Assembly: GCA_946480695.1 (NCBI GenBank)
Contig: CAMLKG010000018.1
Coordinates: 1-64,000, forward strand
Length of the DNA stretch: 64,000 nt
Direction of reading: 5' to 3'
Source of the DNA: an uncultured Cellvibrio sp.
GTDB taxonomy: Bacteria; Pseudomonadota; Gammaproteobacteria; Pseudomonadales; Cellvibrionaceae
Shown one piece after another: positions 1-9,856 of the stretch. Under the pieces are notes generated by a model, which searched no databases, was not told where the DNA came from, and was given only the letters and a program-made list of their open reading frames with translations. Position 1 is the stretch's first letter. The number at the start of each line of letters is the position of its first letter. The translations under genes were made by a program, and so were the position numbers.

Positions 1-1
1 T

Positions 2-1084
2 GTGGATGTAACCCAGGCATTAACCAACAGTGCCCATGCAGGGATTATGGGTAATGTAACTGTAAATAAAACAGCGAACGGAACGTTTAATTATTATTTG
101 CAGGATTGCCAGGCTGGCCAATATCAACCGACTTGCAGTGGTACTTACAGTCCAAAAAGCATCACCGTCACCTTCCCGCTACCTGTTGTCAATGCCAGCG
201 TCAGTGCATCGACTATTAACGAAGGCGGTACGACGACCTTAACCTGGTCATCAACCAACGCGACGAATTGCAGCGCGACTAACATCAGTGGTGTGACCGG
301 TACATCAGGTACCAAAACCTTTACTGCGCCTTCGGTGATGAGTGCCAACCAGATAATAAATATTGTTGTGACCTGTACCGGTAATGGCGGCAGTGTTTCC
401 AAAACTGTTCCGGTCACGGTGAATGCGGTGAATGACAAACCGCTATTAACAGTGGCTGGCACTGTTTCCGCCACGGAAGATACCTCATTTACCATTCCAT
501 TTACGTTCAGTGATGAAGAAACAGCGTCTGCTGATTTAACGATTACCGCTGTGTCCAGCGATACATCCAAACTGCAATCCGTAACCGTTGATAAGGCGAA
601 CTCCCGGTTAAATGTTGTGCCTGTTGCCAATGCGAATGGCAGTGTATCCATCACCATTCGTGTCACTGATGCGCAAGGGTTGTATGAAGAAAAAGTTGTC
701 AGCGTTGCGATTGCGGCCGTAGACGACGCACCGGTTATTTCAGCAATTGCCAACCAATCGTTGAACGAAGGTGCTTCGGCAAATATTTCATTTAGTATCA
801 CCGATGTGGATTCAGCAGTCGGAACCCCTACGGTAAGTTCCAGTAATACAAGTGCTGTCTCTGTATCATTGAGTAGTCCGAGCGTGATCACTTTAAAGGC
901 GGGTCCTTTTACCGCCGGGACGCAGGCTACTATCACCATCAGCGTTCCGGGCGCCACGCGTACCTTTACCGTCACGCTGAATAATCTGGATCCTGAATTA
1001 TGGATAGAACCCTCGGGCACTATCGGTGAATATAACCTGCGTTGGAATTACGGTACCCATGGAATAAAGATATTTGAAAACGGT
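2..1084 (+). repeat. Long tandem direct repeat, unit 1 (1083 bp, 361 codons)
   Basis: The coding sequence from GVDVTQALT to the next GVDVTQALT is 1083 bp. It recurs almost unchanged in the following unit: long stretches, for example around 180-480 and 1260-1560, are the same apart from scattered single changes. Each unit encodes one Ig-like domain with paired Cys, a cadherin-like domain, and a WIEPSG...EYNLRWNYG segment. Confidence 0.9.
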
Positions 1085-4000
1085 GTGGATGTAACCCAAG
1101 CGTTAACCGGATCAATCAACGCATACACGGGCATATTGGGTACTGTTTCGGTTACTAAAACAGCGAACGGAACGTTTAATTATCATTTAGCGGATTGTCA
1201 GGCAGCTCAATATGGAATGAATTGCAGCGGTACTTACAGCCCAAAAAGCATCACCGTCACCTTCCCGCTACCTGTTGTCAATGCCAGCGTCAGTGCATCG
1301 ACTATTAACGAAGGCGGTACGACGACCTTAACCTGGTCATCAACCAACGCGACGAATTGCAGCGCGACTAACATCAGTGGTGTGACCGGTACATCAGGTA
1401 CCAAAACCTTTACTGCGCCTTCGGTGATGAGCGCCAACCAGATAATAAATATTGTTGTGACCTGTACCGGCAGTGGCGGCAGCGTCTCCAAAACTGTTCC
1501 GGTTACGGTGAATGCAGTGAATGACAAACCGCTGCTGTCGGCGGCAACCAGTGTTTCTGCCACGGAAGATGCCTCATTTAACATTCCATTCACATTCAGT
1601 GATGAAGAAACGGCTTCTGCTGATTTAACGATTACCGCTGTGTTCAGCGATACATCCAAACTGCAATCCGTAACCGTTGATAAGGCGAATTCCCGGTTAA
1701 ATGTTGTGCCTGTTGCCAATGCGAATGGCAGTGTTTCCATCACCATTCGTGTCACTGATGCGCAAGGGTTGTATGAAGAAAAAGTTGTCAGCGTTGCGAT
1801 TGCGGCCGTAGACGACGCACCGGTTATTTCAGCAATTGCCAACCAATCGTTGAACGAAGGTGCTTCGGCAAATATTTCATTTAGTATCACCGATGTGGAT
1901 TCAGCAGTCGGAACCCCTACGGTAAGTTCCAGTAATACAAGTGCTGTCTCTGTATCATTGAGTAGTCCGAGCGTGATCACTTTAAAGGCGGGTCCTTTTA
2001 CCGCCGGGACGCAGGCTACCATCACCATCAGCGTTCCGGGCGCTACGCGTACCTTTACCGTCACGCTGAATAATTTGGATCCTGAATTATGGATAGAACC
2101 CTCGGGTAGTATCGGTGAATATAACTTGCGCTGGAATTACGGTACTCACTACGTAAAAATATTTGAAAACGGTGTGGATGTAACCCAGGCATTAACCAAC
2201 AGTGCCCATGCAGGGATTATGGGTAATAGAACTGTGAGTAAAACGGCGAACGGAACGTTTAATTACTATCTGAAAGATTGCAATGGAGGCACAAATCCGC
2301 CGACTTGCAGCGGTACCTACAGTCCAAAAAGTATAACCGTCACCTTCCCGCAACCTGTTGTTAATGCCAGCGTCAGTGCATCGACTATTAACGAAGGTGG
2401 TACGACGACCTTAACCTGGTCCTCAACCAACGCAACCAATTGCAGCGCGACCAATATCAGTGGTGTGACCGGTACATCGGGTACCCAACTATTTACCGCG
2501 CCTTCGGTGATGACCGCGAACCAGATAATAAATGTTGTTGTGACTTGTACCGGTAATGGCGGCAGTGTGTCCAAAACTGTTCCGGTTACGGTGAATGCAG
2601 TGAATGACAAACCGTTATTAACAGTGACTGGCACTGTTTCCGCCACTGCAGGGGTGCCTTTTACTATACCGTTCACGTTCAGTGATGAAGAAACGGATTC
2701 AGCCGATTTAATAATTAGTGTTGTCTCGGATGATGTTTCCAAAATTGCTACCGGCGGTATGGCAATTGACCGCGTTAATAGTCGACTGAGTGTAGTGACA
2801 GCGTTAAATGCTCAAGGCAATGCCTCTATCGCCCTGCGGGTAAAAGATCCCCAAGGGTTATACGAAGAAAAAATTATTAATATTGCCATCATGTCTGCAG
2901 CGAGCAGCAGCTCTTCGAGTGCGTCGACTAGCATACTGAATCCTGCGGCGACTGATCCGGCGAATGATTTAATGGCGGATTTGGAATATCTCGGGGCATT
3001 AAGCGGGATGCAATCTGTGGCGGCAGACGGTTCCTTTAATTACTCCATACCCATCCGTATTCCGGCGGGGATTAATGGTGTTCAACCAAAACTGCAATTA
3101 AATTACAACTCGAATAATAAAAATGGCCTGGTTGGTTGGGGATGGTCGTTAACGGGGTTATCAGTTATCAGCCGTTGTAATGCCTCGATGATTCGCGATG
3201 GATACACCAGCGGTACCCAGGCGGGCGACAATTATAAATATTGCCTGGATGGGCAACGTTTGGTTGAGGTGTCCAGCGGCCAATATCGCACTGAAAATGA
3301 AAGTTTCTTACGCATCCAAAAAACGGGCGATTATTGGATAGTGACAAATAATACCGGTATGCAAAGCCGATACGGTTATACGGCAAACAGCAAGCTGGCG
3401 GACGATCAGGCAAGTAGTTACGCATGGTACCTGGACCAACAGCAGGATGTGTCAGGTAACCAATGGACAGTGAACTATACCAAAACCAGTGCGGACGGAA
3501 TCGAATCCCATTATCCGGCCTCGATTAATTACACCCAATCGTCGTTATTCGCGGCGATGCACAGCGTTATTTTCCATTATGAAGATCGCACGGATATTTC
3601 AGTGAAATACGTTGCAGGTGTGCGATTTAAAACCGACAAGCGTTTGGCAAAAATTGAATTGAAATCGGCTAGTAACACTATTCATTCCTATGTGTTGTCT
3701 TATCAGCAAGCAGGCCAAACCTATCATGGGAAAAATTATTCCGACCCGGCCCGAACCAGTCGTTTGGCAAGCGTTAAACAGTGTTTTGCCGATTCGTTAA
3801 CTGATTGTGCGAAGCCGGTGGAATTTGATTGGAATTTGCAGACTGAAGGAAATTATCGACTGGCATTTGTTGATGGTTCTGCGCCAACTGCCCCTGACAG
3901 CGCATGGCTGGATATTAACGGTGATGGTGTGCTGGAGCCTAATACCACTGTTCTTCCTGCCGGAGCCACACGGGCAATTGATATGAATCAGGATGGACGC

Positions 4001-7000
4001 GACGATATTGTTTGGAATGGCTCTACAGGTATAAAGGTATTTCTCAGTGATGGCTCAGCCATAAGCCAAACATCAACCCCAGGGTTCGATATCGCAAAAA
4101 GCGAGTTATCATTCGAGGCGCAGTCCAAATATCAGCTTATAACGGCGAATCCCAATGAGGCATACACCAAGCTTTTCCCCGAAACCGGGACAATTAGTGT
4201 CCAGTATAAATTGCAATATGTGGATATGAACGTGGATGGTTATGTGGACTTGGTGAGGGCACCTAATTGCTCCAGAGCTAGGAATGAAGGATGTTCCTAT
4301 ACTCCTTCTCCTGGTGATGTTTCTGTTGCATTGAATAATCAAGGTGTTGGGTTCCTACCGTTCGAATCCTGGCTTGATAACGTGAGCGGTGTGGTTTTGG
4401 AAAATCACAGCCTTCATTTTATTGATTTGAATGGGGATGGCAGTAAGGATTTATTTGCCCCTGTAGATTATCGCGCATCAATAACGAGCCTTCCTATTCT
4501 TATAGGCATCAGTAACGGAACCGGTAACTCTACTTCCATCGGTGTATACGGGCCATATAATTCTGAACTGTTACAAGGAATGATGGGGGACTTTAATGGT
4601 GACGGTATTACGGATTTGGCAACTGTGCAGAGGGCCGCTAATGGAAGCATTACATCGGGAGAGTTGGGCGCCTATTCAGTCACTCTTGGTGTGGGCAAAC
4701 AAATCAATGCAGGAGCTTCCGTCCCCGGCTTCCGTGCGCCTGTCGCTGCGCCTATCGGATATAAGCATTTGCGTGCTTGCGGTAACGAGGCCAAATTATT
4801 TAGTCAGACGGCAGAGGTATATGATCGTTGTAATCGCGCCATAATTGATTTCAATGGTGACGGCCTTGACGATATTGTTGAATCGGGTTTCCGTATATCG
4901 AGAAGTTGTTTAGATCCACTTGGCGGAAGCATGCAAGAATATTGCAAAACCGTGGACGAACGCATCATAGATCACGAAGCCAGTGTTTATTTATCCCTTG
5001 GCGCAGACGTCTCGGGTAACCCATCGTTTTCCGCTCCAGTGATTTATCGTAATTGGAATACTTTTCTGTTGATGTATCCGAACGCGCCGCAAATAGCGGG
5101 TTTAGGATCGATTGCTCAACCAAACAAGTTTAAGTTTGAAGATTTAGACAAAGACGGTGCTTACGAAGATGACTACCGTTTAAAGAACAATGTTGCGTCC
5201 AATCGCATAGAGGCGGTGTTGGAATCGGCAAGGCGTATTGATATCCAATATTCAACGCTGGCATCCAATACCATTTATGAAATTATTCCCACCGACGAGC
5301 CCCTGGAGGATGAGCTTGGTTACGTCAAGCAAGCCAAAATTCTGGCTAAGCGCTTGGGCGTTAAGAAAATCGAGATTTCCAACGGAATCGGCGGCACCAA
5401 CAAAACCACGTACAAATACATCGGTGCAAAAACCCACGGTGCCGGTTACGGTGATCTGGGTTTTGCAACGGTGGAGAAACTGGAAGAGGTCGCCGGTAAG
5501 ACGCCGATCAAAACTATTTCCCATTATTACCAAAGCGCAACAGCGAGCTATAAGCTGGCCGGTAAGCTGAAGCGGGAACTTGTTTACACCAGCGATACCA
5601 GTTCAACCAATGTTCGCATGCTATCCGATACCCGTTACCAATGGAAAATCCGTAAATATTCCGATGATGTGGATGCGAGTTACAAGAGTCCGCATTACTT
5701 CGCGTACTTGTATAAATCCAGCAACCAATCCTGGGACCTGGATGGCACCCTCATTGCGGATTCACAAACCCAGAACCAGGCCAATGCCGTTGCCAGTTGC
5801 ACCGCGCTCGCGACAACACCCACAATCGTTGTGACCGATGCGGGCAGCAGCGGTGATGTGGATTATTCCGCCGATGGTGTGTTGCTGTATAGCCAAACGG
5901 CGACCTGCGACCAATCGGGTTCCACTGCGTCTGTGCAAGTCAAAGCGCTGGAGAATCTGGATATCACGAGCAAAGGCGATGCACGTGGACTGGTGCAAAA
6001 GCGCAAGCAATATGCCTGGGTAGGTAATCTTATTAGCAATGCGGTTAAGACAGCGTTTGATTTTCGCGTCCAATCGTTTACGTATAACGACCTGGGCCAA
6101 TTGGCAAGCCAGACCATCGAGCCGGATGCAACCAGCCCTACAAGCCTGAAATTCACTACCAGCTACCTCTATAACGATTATGGTTCGGTCAGCAAAATCA
6201 CCGAAAGCTGGGATGATGTAACGAATGACGGTTTGGCGGTGAACAGCCGGGTGACCGATATTACCGAAACCTACGATACCGCCGGGGTGCGCAAGGTCGT
6301 GGTTGCCCGCCCGCTTTCGCTGACGGAAACCACCGAATATCACCCGGTGTGGGGTACGCCCACCCGGCAAACCGATGTGAATGGCCTGGTTACGGACACT
6401 GTTTCCGATGCCCAGGGCCGGCCACGAACTATCATCTATGCGGATGGCACCAGCACCCAAATCGATTACCGTACCTGTGACAATTGTTTTGAATACGCCG
6501 GTAATGCCCGCTGGTACAGCCAGACCAAAACCACCGGCAGTGCGGCCACCCGGATTTACTACGACGGCTTGAACCGCGAGGTAGGCAGCCGCACCACAGG
6601 CCTGGACGGTACCGCCGTTTATACGTTGCAAACCTACGACAGCCGAGGCGATATCCACCAGGCCACGGCCCCGTTTGCCTACGGCGATACCCAAAAAGCC
6701 ACTACCACCACCTACGATGCGCTCGGTCGTGTAAGTAGTATCAGCCATCCGGACAGCACCACGGAAACCCGCAGCTACAGCGGCCTGACCCACACCATCA
6801 CCAACCGCCTGGGCCAAACCCAAACCCGTTACCTCAACGCGGCGGGCTGGGTCATGCAATCGTCCGATAACGCCGGCACCCCGGTGAGCTTCACCTACTG
6901 GCCTTTCGGCGACTTGAAGACCACTACGGTCAACAACGACGAGGCGACCCTGGTCAGCGTCAATTACGACGCGCTCGGCCGCAAAACCGGCATGATCGAC

Positions 7001-9235
7001 CCGAATACCGGCACAACTACCTATACCTATAACGGGCTGGGTCTTATCGCTACCCAGGTGGACGCCAAAAACCAGCGCACCTGCTTTGGCTACGATGCCC
7101 TGGGCCGCCAGACCCGCCGGGTTGATAACGCCAGCACAACCTGTACCGGCACCATCCAGACCTGGACCTACGACACCAAACCCAAGGGCAAGGGGCAACT
7201 GGCGAGCCTCAGCGGTGTTAATACCGATGGCACCGCCTATACGGAGCAATACAGCTACACCGGTTACGGCTTGCCGGAAACCACGACCAGCGTTTTTGAC
7301 GGGGCCACCTACACCCTGACCCAACACTACGACAGTTTCAATCGTCCGCTGGGCGTGACCTATCCCACGGGTTACATCGCGGCGAATGCCTACAACAGCT
7401 ACGGTCACCTGACCCAGGTCAAGGACTCCACCAACACCACCTTGTGGACGGCGGATGCCGCCGATGCGTCGGGCAACATTACCCAATTCACCCTGGGCAA
7501 TGGGGTGGTCACCACCCAAACCTACGATGCCAACACCCAGCGCATCGACACCATCCGCGCGGTAAAAGGCAGCCTGGTTATCCAGGACCAGGACTACGGT
7601 TTTGATGCCCTGGGTAACCTCACCACCCGTGAGGATCGTAAATTCGGGGTCACCCAAAGCTTCTGCTATGACGGCCTCAACCGCTTGAAGGCCGCCCGCT
7701 TCACTGGTTGCAGCAGTGCGGTTAACGATTTCACTTACGATGCCCTGGGCAACCTCACCACCAAAGAGGGCATTGCCGGTACCCTGGGTTACGGCACCAG
7801 CGGCACGAATGTAGCGGGGCCGCATGCCATCACCTCGGCCAATGGCTGGAGCTACCAATACGACGCGATTGGCAACCTCACCACCGCCACCAAAACCGGC
7901 GAATCCACCCGCACGGTCGCCTACAGTCCGTTCAACACCCCGACCAGCATTACGCAAGGCAGCAAGTTCTCCACGCTGGTGTACGGCCCCAACCAGGACC
8001 GCATCAAACACAGCGACAGCAATGGCCGGATGACGAAATATGTTGGCGGGATTTACGAGGAAGTCACTAAAGGCGGCATCACCCAGAAGATCCACTACGT
8101 GGGTGACTTTGCCTTGTTCATCCAGACCGGCGGAACCACGCCAACGAACAAGCATGAGTATTTACACCGCGACCATATCGGTAGCATCGTCGCCACCAGT
8201 AATGCAACGGTTGCTTCGGCCAACGACATCAACTGGCAAAGCAACGGCGCCTGGGGCGAACGCCGCTACCAGCAATGGAACGGGCCGCTGGATAACAGCT
8301 TAATTCCCGACTCCACCGCACACGGTTTCACCGATCACGAACACCTGGACTCGGTGGGCTTAATCCACATGAATGGAAGGGTGTATGATCCGGAGCTTGG
8401 TAGGTTTATGAGTGCCGACCCGTTTGTGCAGGCGCCGTATAACAGCCAGAGCTACAATCGCTATTCGTATGTGTTCAATAATCCGTTGAGTTTTACCGAT
8501 CCGAGTGGGTATCAGGCAAGCGGACTGGAGCCGGGCGAGTGCGATCGTTATGGCAATTGCCGTGCAACCCTTCCGCCGCCTATTGATCCAAATATTGGCT
8601 TGGGTTCTGATGCGTGGTATTGGAGTAATTTTTACGAGCAACAGAATCAGAATTGGGATTCCATGGTCCGGAATTTCCAAATCTCTTATTCACCGCAACA
8701 CATGCAATCTGGCGGCTATGCCACTGGTCTTGCGATGCCAATTGAAGGGAATGCATTTGCGGGCGCGGGATGCGGAGTTTTAGGGATATGTTTAGGCGAT
8801 TCGGTAGAAGATGAGGCGGATCTTGCAGCTGCTGAAAAGGTTGTTGGGCGTTCGACACTGTTGATCGCTGGAATCGTTGCGCCGGGGCCGGGTGGTAAGG
8901 CTAAGGCAGTGGCTAATGCAAGTGATGCGCTTGCCACTGCAAGAAAAAGCCAATTAAGAAATGGGCACTTAGCAGGAAGCACTCATCCAAAAACAGGCGT
9001 GCCATTTGATAAAAATGGATTCCCTGATTTTTCAAAATATAAAATTGCTGAAGTTAAAATTACTCAAACCGGAAGTCGGGCTGGAGATGCAAGAGAGGCA
9101 AATAAAGCTGCCGGACTGAAAAGCACCCCAGATGGTTATGTATGGCACCATCATCAGGATGGAAAAACGATGCAATTGGTCCCAGAAAATTTGCATTCGA
9201 AAACTGGGCATACTGGTGGATATAGCGGGAATTAA
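2..9235 (+). CDS. Giant RHS/YD-repeat toxin with WHH nuclease tip (5' end outside window)
   Basis: The frame is open from the window edge, so the true start and any signal peptide lie upstream. Visible order in the 3077 residues: three long Ig/cadherin-like modules (about 1-970), a short Ser linker, an SpvB-type domain (about 990-1065, containing NGLVGWGWSL), a run of VCBS/FG-GAP calcium loops of the D-x-NGDG-x-D type (about 1300-1650), RHS/YD repeats (about 2040-2790), and the conserved RHS core end with DPELGRFMSADP and NRYSYVFNNP (about 2795-2835). After the core comes a roughly 240-residue polymorphic tip ending in a VWHHHQDGKTMQLVP motif. That is the signature of the WHH clade of HNH/endonuclease VII toxins, so the tip is probably a DNase. 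In known RHS proteins the core forms a shell around the tip, which is released by self-cleavage. The next gene is a SUKH immunity candidate. The tip is visibly more AT-rich than the core, as expected for an exchanged cassette. Family call is firm; delivery route and target are inferred. Confidence 0.93.
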   Translation: MDVTQALTNSAHAGIMGNVTVNKTANGTFNYYLQDCQAGQYQPTCSGTYSPKSITVTFPLPVVNASVSASTINEGGTTTLTWSSTNATNCSATNISGVTGTSGTKTFTAPSVMSANQIINIVVTCTGNGGSVSKTVPVTVNAVNDKPLLTVAGTVSATEDTSFTIPFTFSDEETASADLTITAVSSDTSKLQSVTVDKANSRLNVVPVANANGSVSITIRVTDAQGLYEEKVVSVAIAAVDDAPVISAIANQSLNEGASANISFSITDVDSAVGTPTVSSSNTSAVSVSLSSPSVITLKAGPFTAGTQATITISVPGATRTFTVTLNNLDPELWIEPSGTIGEYNLRWNYGTHGIKIFENGVDVTQALTGSINAYTGILGTVSVTKTANGTFNYHLADCQAAQYGMNCSGTYSPKSITVTFPLPVVNASVSASTINEGGTTTLTWSSTNATNCSATNISGVTGTSGTKTFTAPSVMSANQIINIVVTCTGSGGSVSKTVPVTVNAVNDKPLLSAATSVSATEDASFNIPFTFSDEETASADLTITAVFSDTSKLQSVTVDKANSRLNVVPVANANGSVSITIRVTDAQGLYEEKVVSVAIAAVDDAPVISAIANQSLNEGASANISFSITDVDSAVGTPTVSSSNTSAVSVSLSSPSVITLKAGPFTAGTQATITISVPGATRTFTVTLNNLDPELWIEPSGSIGEYNLRWNYGTHYVKIFENGVDVTQALTNSAHAGIMGNRTVSKTANGTFNYYLKDCNGGTNPPTCSGTYSPKSITVTFPQPVVNASVSASTINEGGTTTLTWSSTNATNCSATNISGVTGTSGTQLFTAPSVMTANQIINVVVTCTGNGGSVSKTVPVTVNAVNDKPLLTVTGTVSATAGVPFTIPFTFSDEETDSADLIISVVSDDVSKIATGGMAIDRVNSRLSVVTALNAQGNASIALRVKDPQGLYEEKIINIAIMSAASSSSSSASTSILNPAATDPANDLMADLEYLGALSGMQSVAADGSFNYSIPIRIPAGINGVQPKLQLNYNSNNKNGLVGWGWSLTGLSVISRCNASMIRDGYTSGTQAGDNYKYCLDGQRLVEVSSGQYRTENESFLRIQKTGDYWIVTNNTGMQSRYGYTANSKLADDQASSYAWYLDQQQDVSGNQWTVNYTKTSADGIESHYPASINYTQSSLFAAMHSVIFHYEDRTDISVKYVAGVRFKTDKRLAKIELKSASNTIHSYVLSYQQAGQTYHGKNYSDPARTSRLASVKQCFADSLTDCAKPVEFDWNLQTEGNYRLAFVDGSAPTAPDSAWLDINGDGVLEPNTTVLPAGATRAIDMNQDGRDDIVWNGSTGIKVFLSDGSAISQTSTPGFDIAKSELSFEAQSKYQLITANPNEAYTKLFPETGTISVQYKLQYVDMNVDGYVDLVRAPNCSRARNEGCSYTPSPGDVSVALNNQGVGFLPFESWLDNVSGVVLENHSLHFIDLNGDGSKDLFAPVDYRASITSLPILIGISNGTGNSTSIGVYGPYNSELLQGMMGDFNGDGITDLATVQRAANGSITSGELGAYSVTLGVGKQINAGASVPGFRAPVAAPIGYKHLRACGNEAKLFSQTAEVYDRCNRAIIDFNGDGLDDIVESGFRISRSCLDPLGGSMQEYCKTVDERIIDHEASVYLSLGADVSGNPSFSAPVIYRNWNTFLLMYPNAPQIAGLGSIAQPNKFKFEDLDKDGAYEDDYRLKNNVASNRIEAVLESARRIDIQYSTLASNTIYEIIPTDEPLEDELGYVKQAKILAKRLGVKKIEISNGIGGTNKTTYKYIGAKTHGAGYGDLGFATVEKLEEVAGKTPIKTISHYYQSATASYKLAGKLKRELVYTSDTSSTNVRMLSDTRYQWKIRKYSDDVDASYKSPHYFAYLYKSSNQSWDLDGTLIADSQTQNQANAVASCTALATTPTIVVTDAGSSGDVDYSADGVLLYSQTATCDQSGSTASVQVKALENLDITSKGDARGLVQKRKQYAWVGNLISNAVKTAFDFRVQSFTYNDLGQLASQTIEPDATSPTSLKFTTSYLYNDYGSVSKITESWDDVTNDGLAVNSRVTDITETYDTAGVRKVVVARPLSLTETTEYHPVWGTPTRQTDVNGLVTDTVSDAQGRPRTIIYADGTSTQIDYRTCDNCFEYAGNARWYSQTKTTGSAATRIYYDGLNREVGSRTTGLDGTAVYTLQTYDSRGDIHQATAPFAYGDTQKATTTTYDALGRVSSISHPDSTTETRSYSGLTHTITNRLGQTQTRYLNAAGWVMQSSDNAGTPVSFTYWPFGDLKTTTVNNDEATLVSVNYDALGRKTGMIDPNTGTTTYTYNGLGLIATQVDAKNQRTCFGYDALGRQTRRVDNASTTCTGTIQTWTYDTKPKGKGQLASLSGVNTDGTAYTEQYSYTGYGLPETTTSVFDGATYTLTQHYDSFNRPLGVTYPTGYIAANAYNSYGHLTQVKDSTNTTLWTADAADASGNITQFTLGNGVVTTQTYDANTQRIDTIRAVKGSLVIQDQDYGFDALGNLTTREDRKFGVTQSFCYDGLNRLKAARFTGCSSAVNDFTYDALGNLTTKEGIAGTLGYGTSGTNVAGPHAITSANGWSYQYDAIGNLTTATKTGESTRTVAYSPFNTPTSITQGSKFSTLVYGPNQDRIKHSDSNGRMTKYVGGIYEEVTKGGITQKIHYVGDFALFIQTGGTTPTNKHEYLHRDHIGSIVATSNATVASANDINWQSNGAWGERRYQQWNGPLDNSLIPDSTAHGFTDHEHLDSVGLIHMNGRVYDPELGRFMSADPFVQAPYNSQSYNRYSYVFNNPLSFTDPSGYQASGLEPGECDRYGNCRATLPPPIDPNIGLGSDAWYWSNFYEQQNQNWDSMVRNFQISYSPQHMQSGGYATGLAMPIEGNAFAGAGCGVLGICLGDSVEDEADLAAAEKVVGRSTLLIAGIVAPGPGGKAKAVANASDALATARKSQLRNGHLAGSTHPKTGVPFDKNGFPDFSKYKIAEVKITQTGSRAGDAREANKAAGLKSTPDGYVWHHHQDGKTMQLVPENLHSKTGHTGGYSGN
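1085..2173 (+). repeat. Long tandem direct repeat, unit 2 (1089 bp, 363 codons)
   Basis: Second copy of the extracellular module. Differences from unit 1 cluster in the short segment just after GVDVTQALT and at the start of the cadherin-like domain (around 1540-1575). The remainder is near identical at nucleotide level, pointing to recent duplication or gene conversion. Confidence 0.9.
2174..2905 (+). repeat. Long tandem direct repeat, unit 3 (shortened)
   Basis: Third copy. Its first about 60 bp match the first bases of the window better than unit 2 does. The copy diverges after about 2640, ends at a Ser-rich linker (around 2900-2935), and lacks the second cadherin-like half present in units 1 and 2. 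It leads directly into the SpvB domain. Confidence 0.8.
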
Positions 9236-9239
9236 AAAT

Positions 9240-9680
9240 ATGATTCAGATGACAGAGCAAGGCCCACCAATTAATGAGTTACAGGTGGCACAAATATCAA
9301 AAACTTTAGGTGCAGCCCTTACGCAAGACTATAAAGGTTTTTTGCTTAAACATAATGGCGGTCGACCTGAGCCAGATGTGGTAGACATTAAAGGCTTATC
9401 AGGAAGCCCAACAGACGTTAAGATTTTTTTTGGCGTCGGTCGTAAATATGAATCTAGTGAATTATTTTGGCAGCTTGATTTTATAAAGGAATGTTGTCCT
9501 GAGCAGCATGTTTTGCCAATTGCTAGCGACTCATTTGGAAGTCTTTTTTGTCTAAAGGTTATCGATGGAGTAGCCTCATCCGTAGTGTTTTGTGATTTGA
9601 GCACTCAATCAAGAAATTTTTATGATGTTGCCCCGACATTCACTGAGTTTTTAAACAAGCTTCGTGAATGGGAAGATTAA
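9240..9680 (+). CDS. SMI1/KNR4 (SUKH) family immunity protein
   Basis: A 146-residue protein starting 4 bp after the RHS toxin stop codon. The frame is open further upstream, but that part overlaps the toxin tip, so the ATG at 9240 (or 9249) is the sensible start. YKGFLLKHNGGRPEPD is the typical SUKH core (an FL..NGG..P pattern), followed by a mixed alpha/beta sequence ending in a hydrophobic F.EFLNKL helix. SUKH proteins are the commonest immunity partners of bacterial nuclease toxins, so this one most likely binds and neutralises the cognate WHH nuclease in the cytoplasm of the producer. It shares the tip's AT-rich composition and lies before a strong terminator, so toxin tip plus immunity form one transferable cassette. 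The family call is good; pairing with this toxin is inferred from position. Confidence 0.88.
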   Translation: MIQMTEQGPPINELQVAQISKTLGAALTQDYKGFLLKHNGGRPEPDVVDIKGLSGSPTDVKIFFGVGRKYESSELFWQLDFIKECCPEQHVLPIASDSFGSLFCLKVIDGVASSVVFCDLSTQSRNFYDVAPTFTEFLNKLREWED

Positions 9681-9696
9681 AAGTTTGAACGTAAAA

Positions 9697-9724
9697 ATGC
9701 CGCTCTCGTAGCGGCATTTATTTT
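9697..9724 (+). terminator. Rho-independent terminator after immunity gene
   Basis: An 8-bp perfect stem ATGCCGCT / AGCGGCAT (9697-9704 and 9710-9717) with a 5-base loop, preceded by A5 and followed by TTTATTTT. It sits 17 bp past the immunity stop codon. The same stem with a different loop recurs at 10068-10088. Confidence 0.88.
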
Positions 9725-9731
9725 CTGTTCC

Positions 9732-9848
9732 TCACCCCACCGTCAACACCAAACACCCGTGCATAACCCGAATAGTGACCGGCGAATCCACCGTAAATCC
9801 CGCTTGTTCCAACCAATGCCCTTTAAGCTGCAATCAGGGCACGGTGGC
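9732..9848 (-). pseudogene. symE: symE-family toxin relic (truncated, in-frame stop)
   Basis: Reading the minus strand from 9848 down to the TGA at 9734-9732 gives ATVP-stop-LQLKGHWLEQAGF, then TVDSPVTIRVMHGCLVLTVG. This matches the conserved C-terminal core of SymE-type toxins (a WL.LKG.WLEQAGF pattern followed by V.V..GCLVL). The in-frame TGA at 9836-9834 stands where the family usually has Trp, consistent with a TGG to TGA change. The N-terminal part is missing because RHS-derived sequence begins right beside it at 9857. SymE genes are often found next to RHS loci. The relic cannot encode a full toxin as it stands. The family call rests on motif memory, without a search. Confidence 0.72.
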
Positions 9849-9856
9849 CAGTGGCG

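Noticed and set aside
145..2742. Antisense frames of 291, 276 and 141 codons
   Set aside because: They repeat with the same 1.08-kb period as the sense modules, so they are shadows of the repeated coding sequence.
5762..8155. 797-codon open frame antisense to the RHS core
   Set aside because: It mirrors the repetitive, GC-rich YD-repeat coding region; its translation is low-complexity Gly/Val/Ala/Arg text with no domain, and no ribosome site stands before it.
9777..9795. Short match between CGGCGAATCCACC here and the RHS core at about 7897, as an extension of the RHS relic
   Set aside because: The minus-strand reading of this stretch fits the symE relic through the match; flanking bases do not align with the RHS core.
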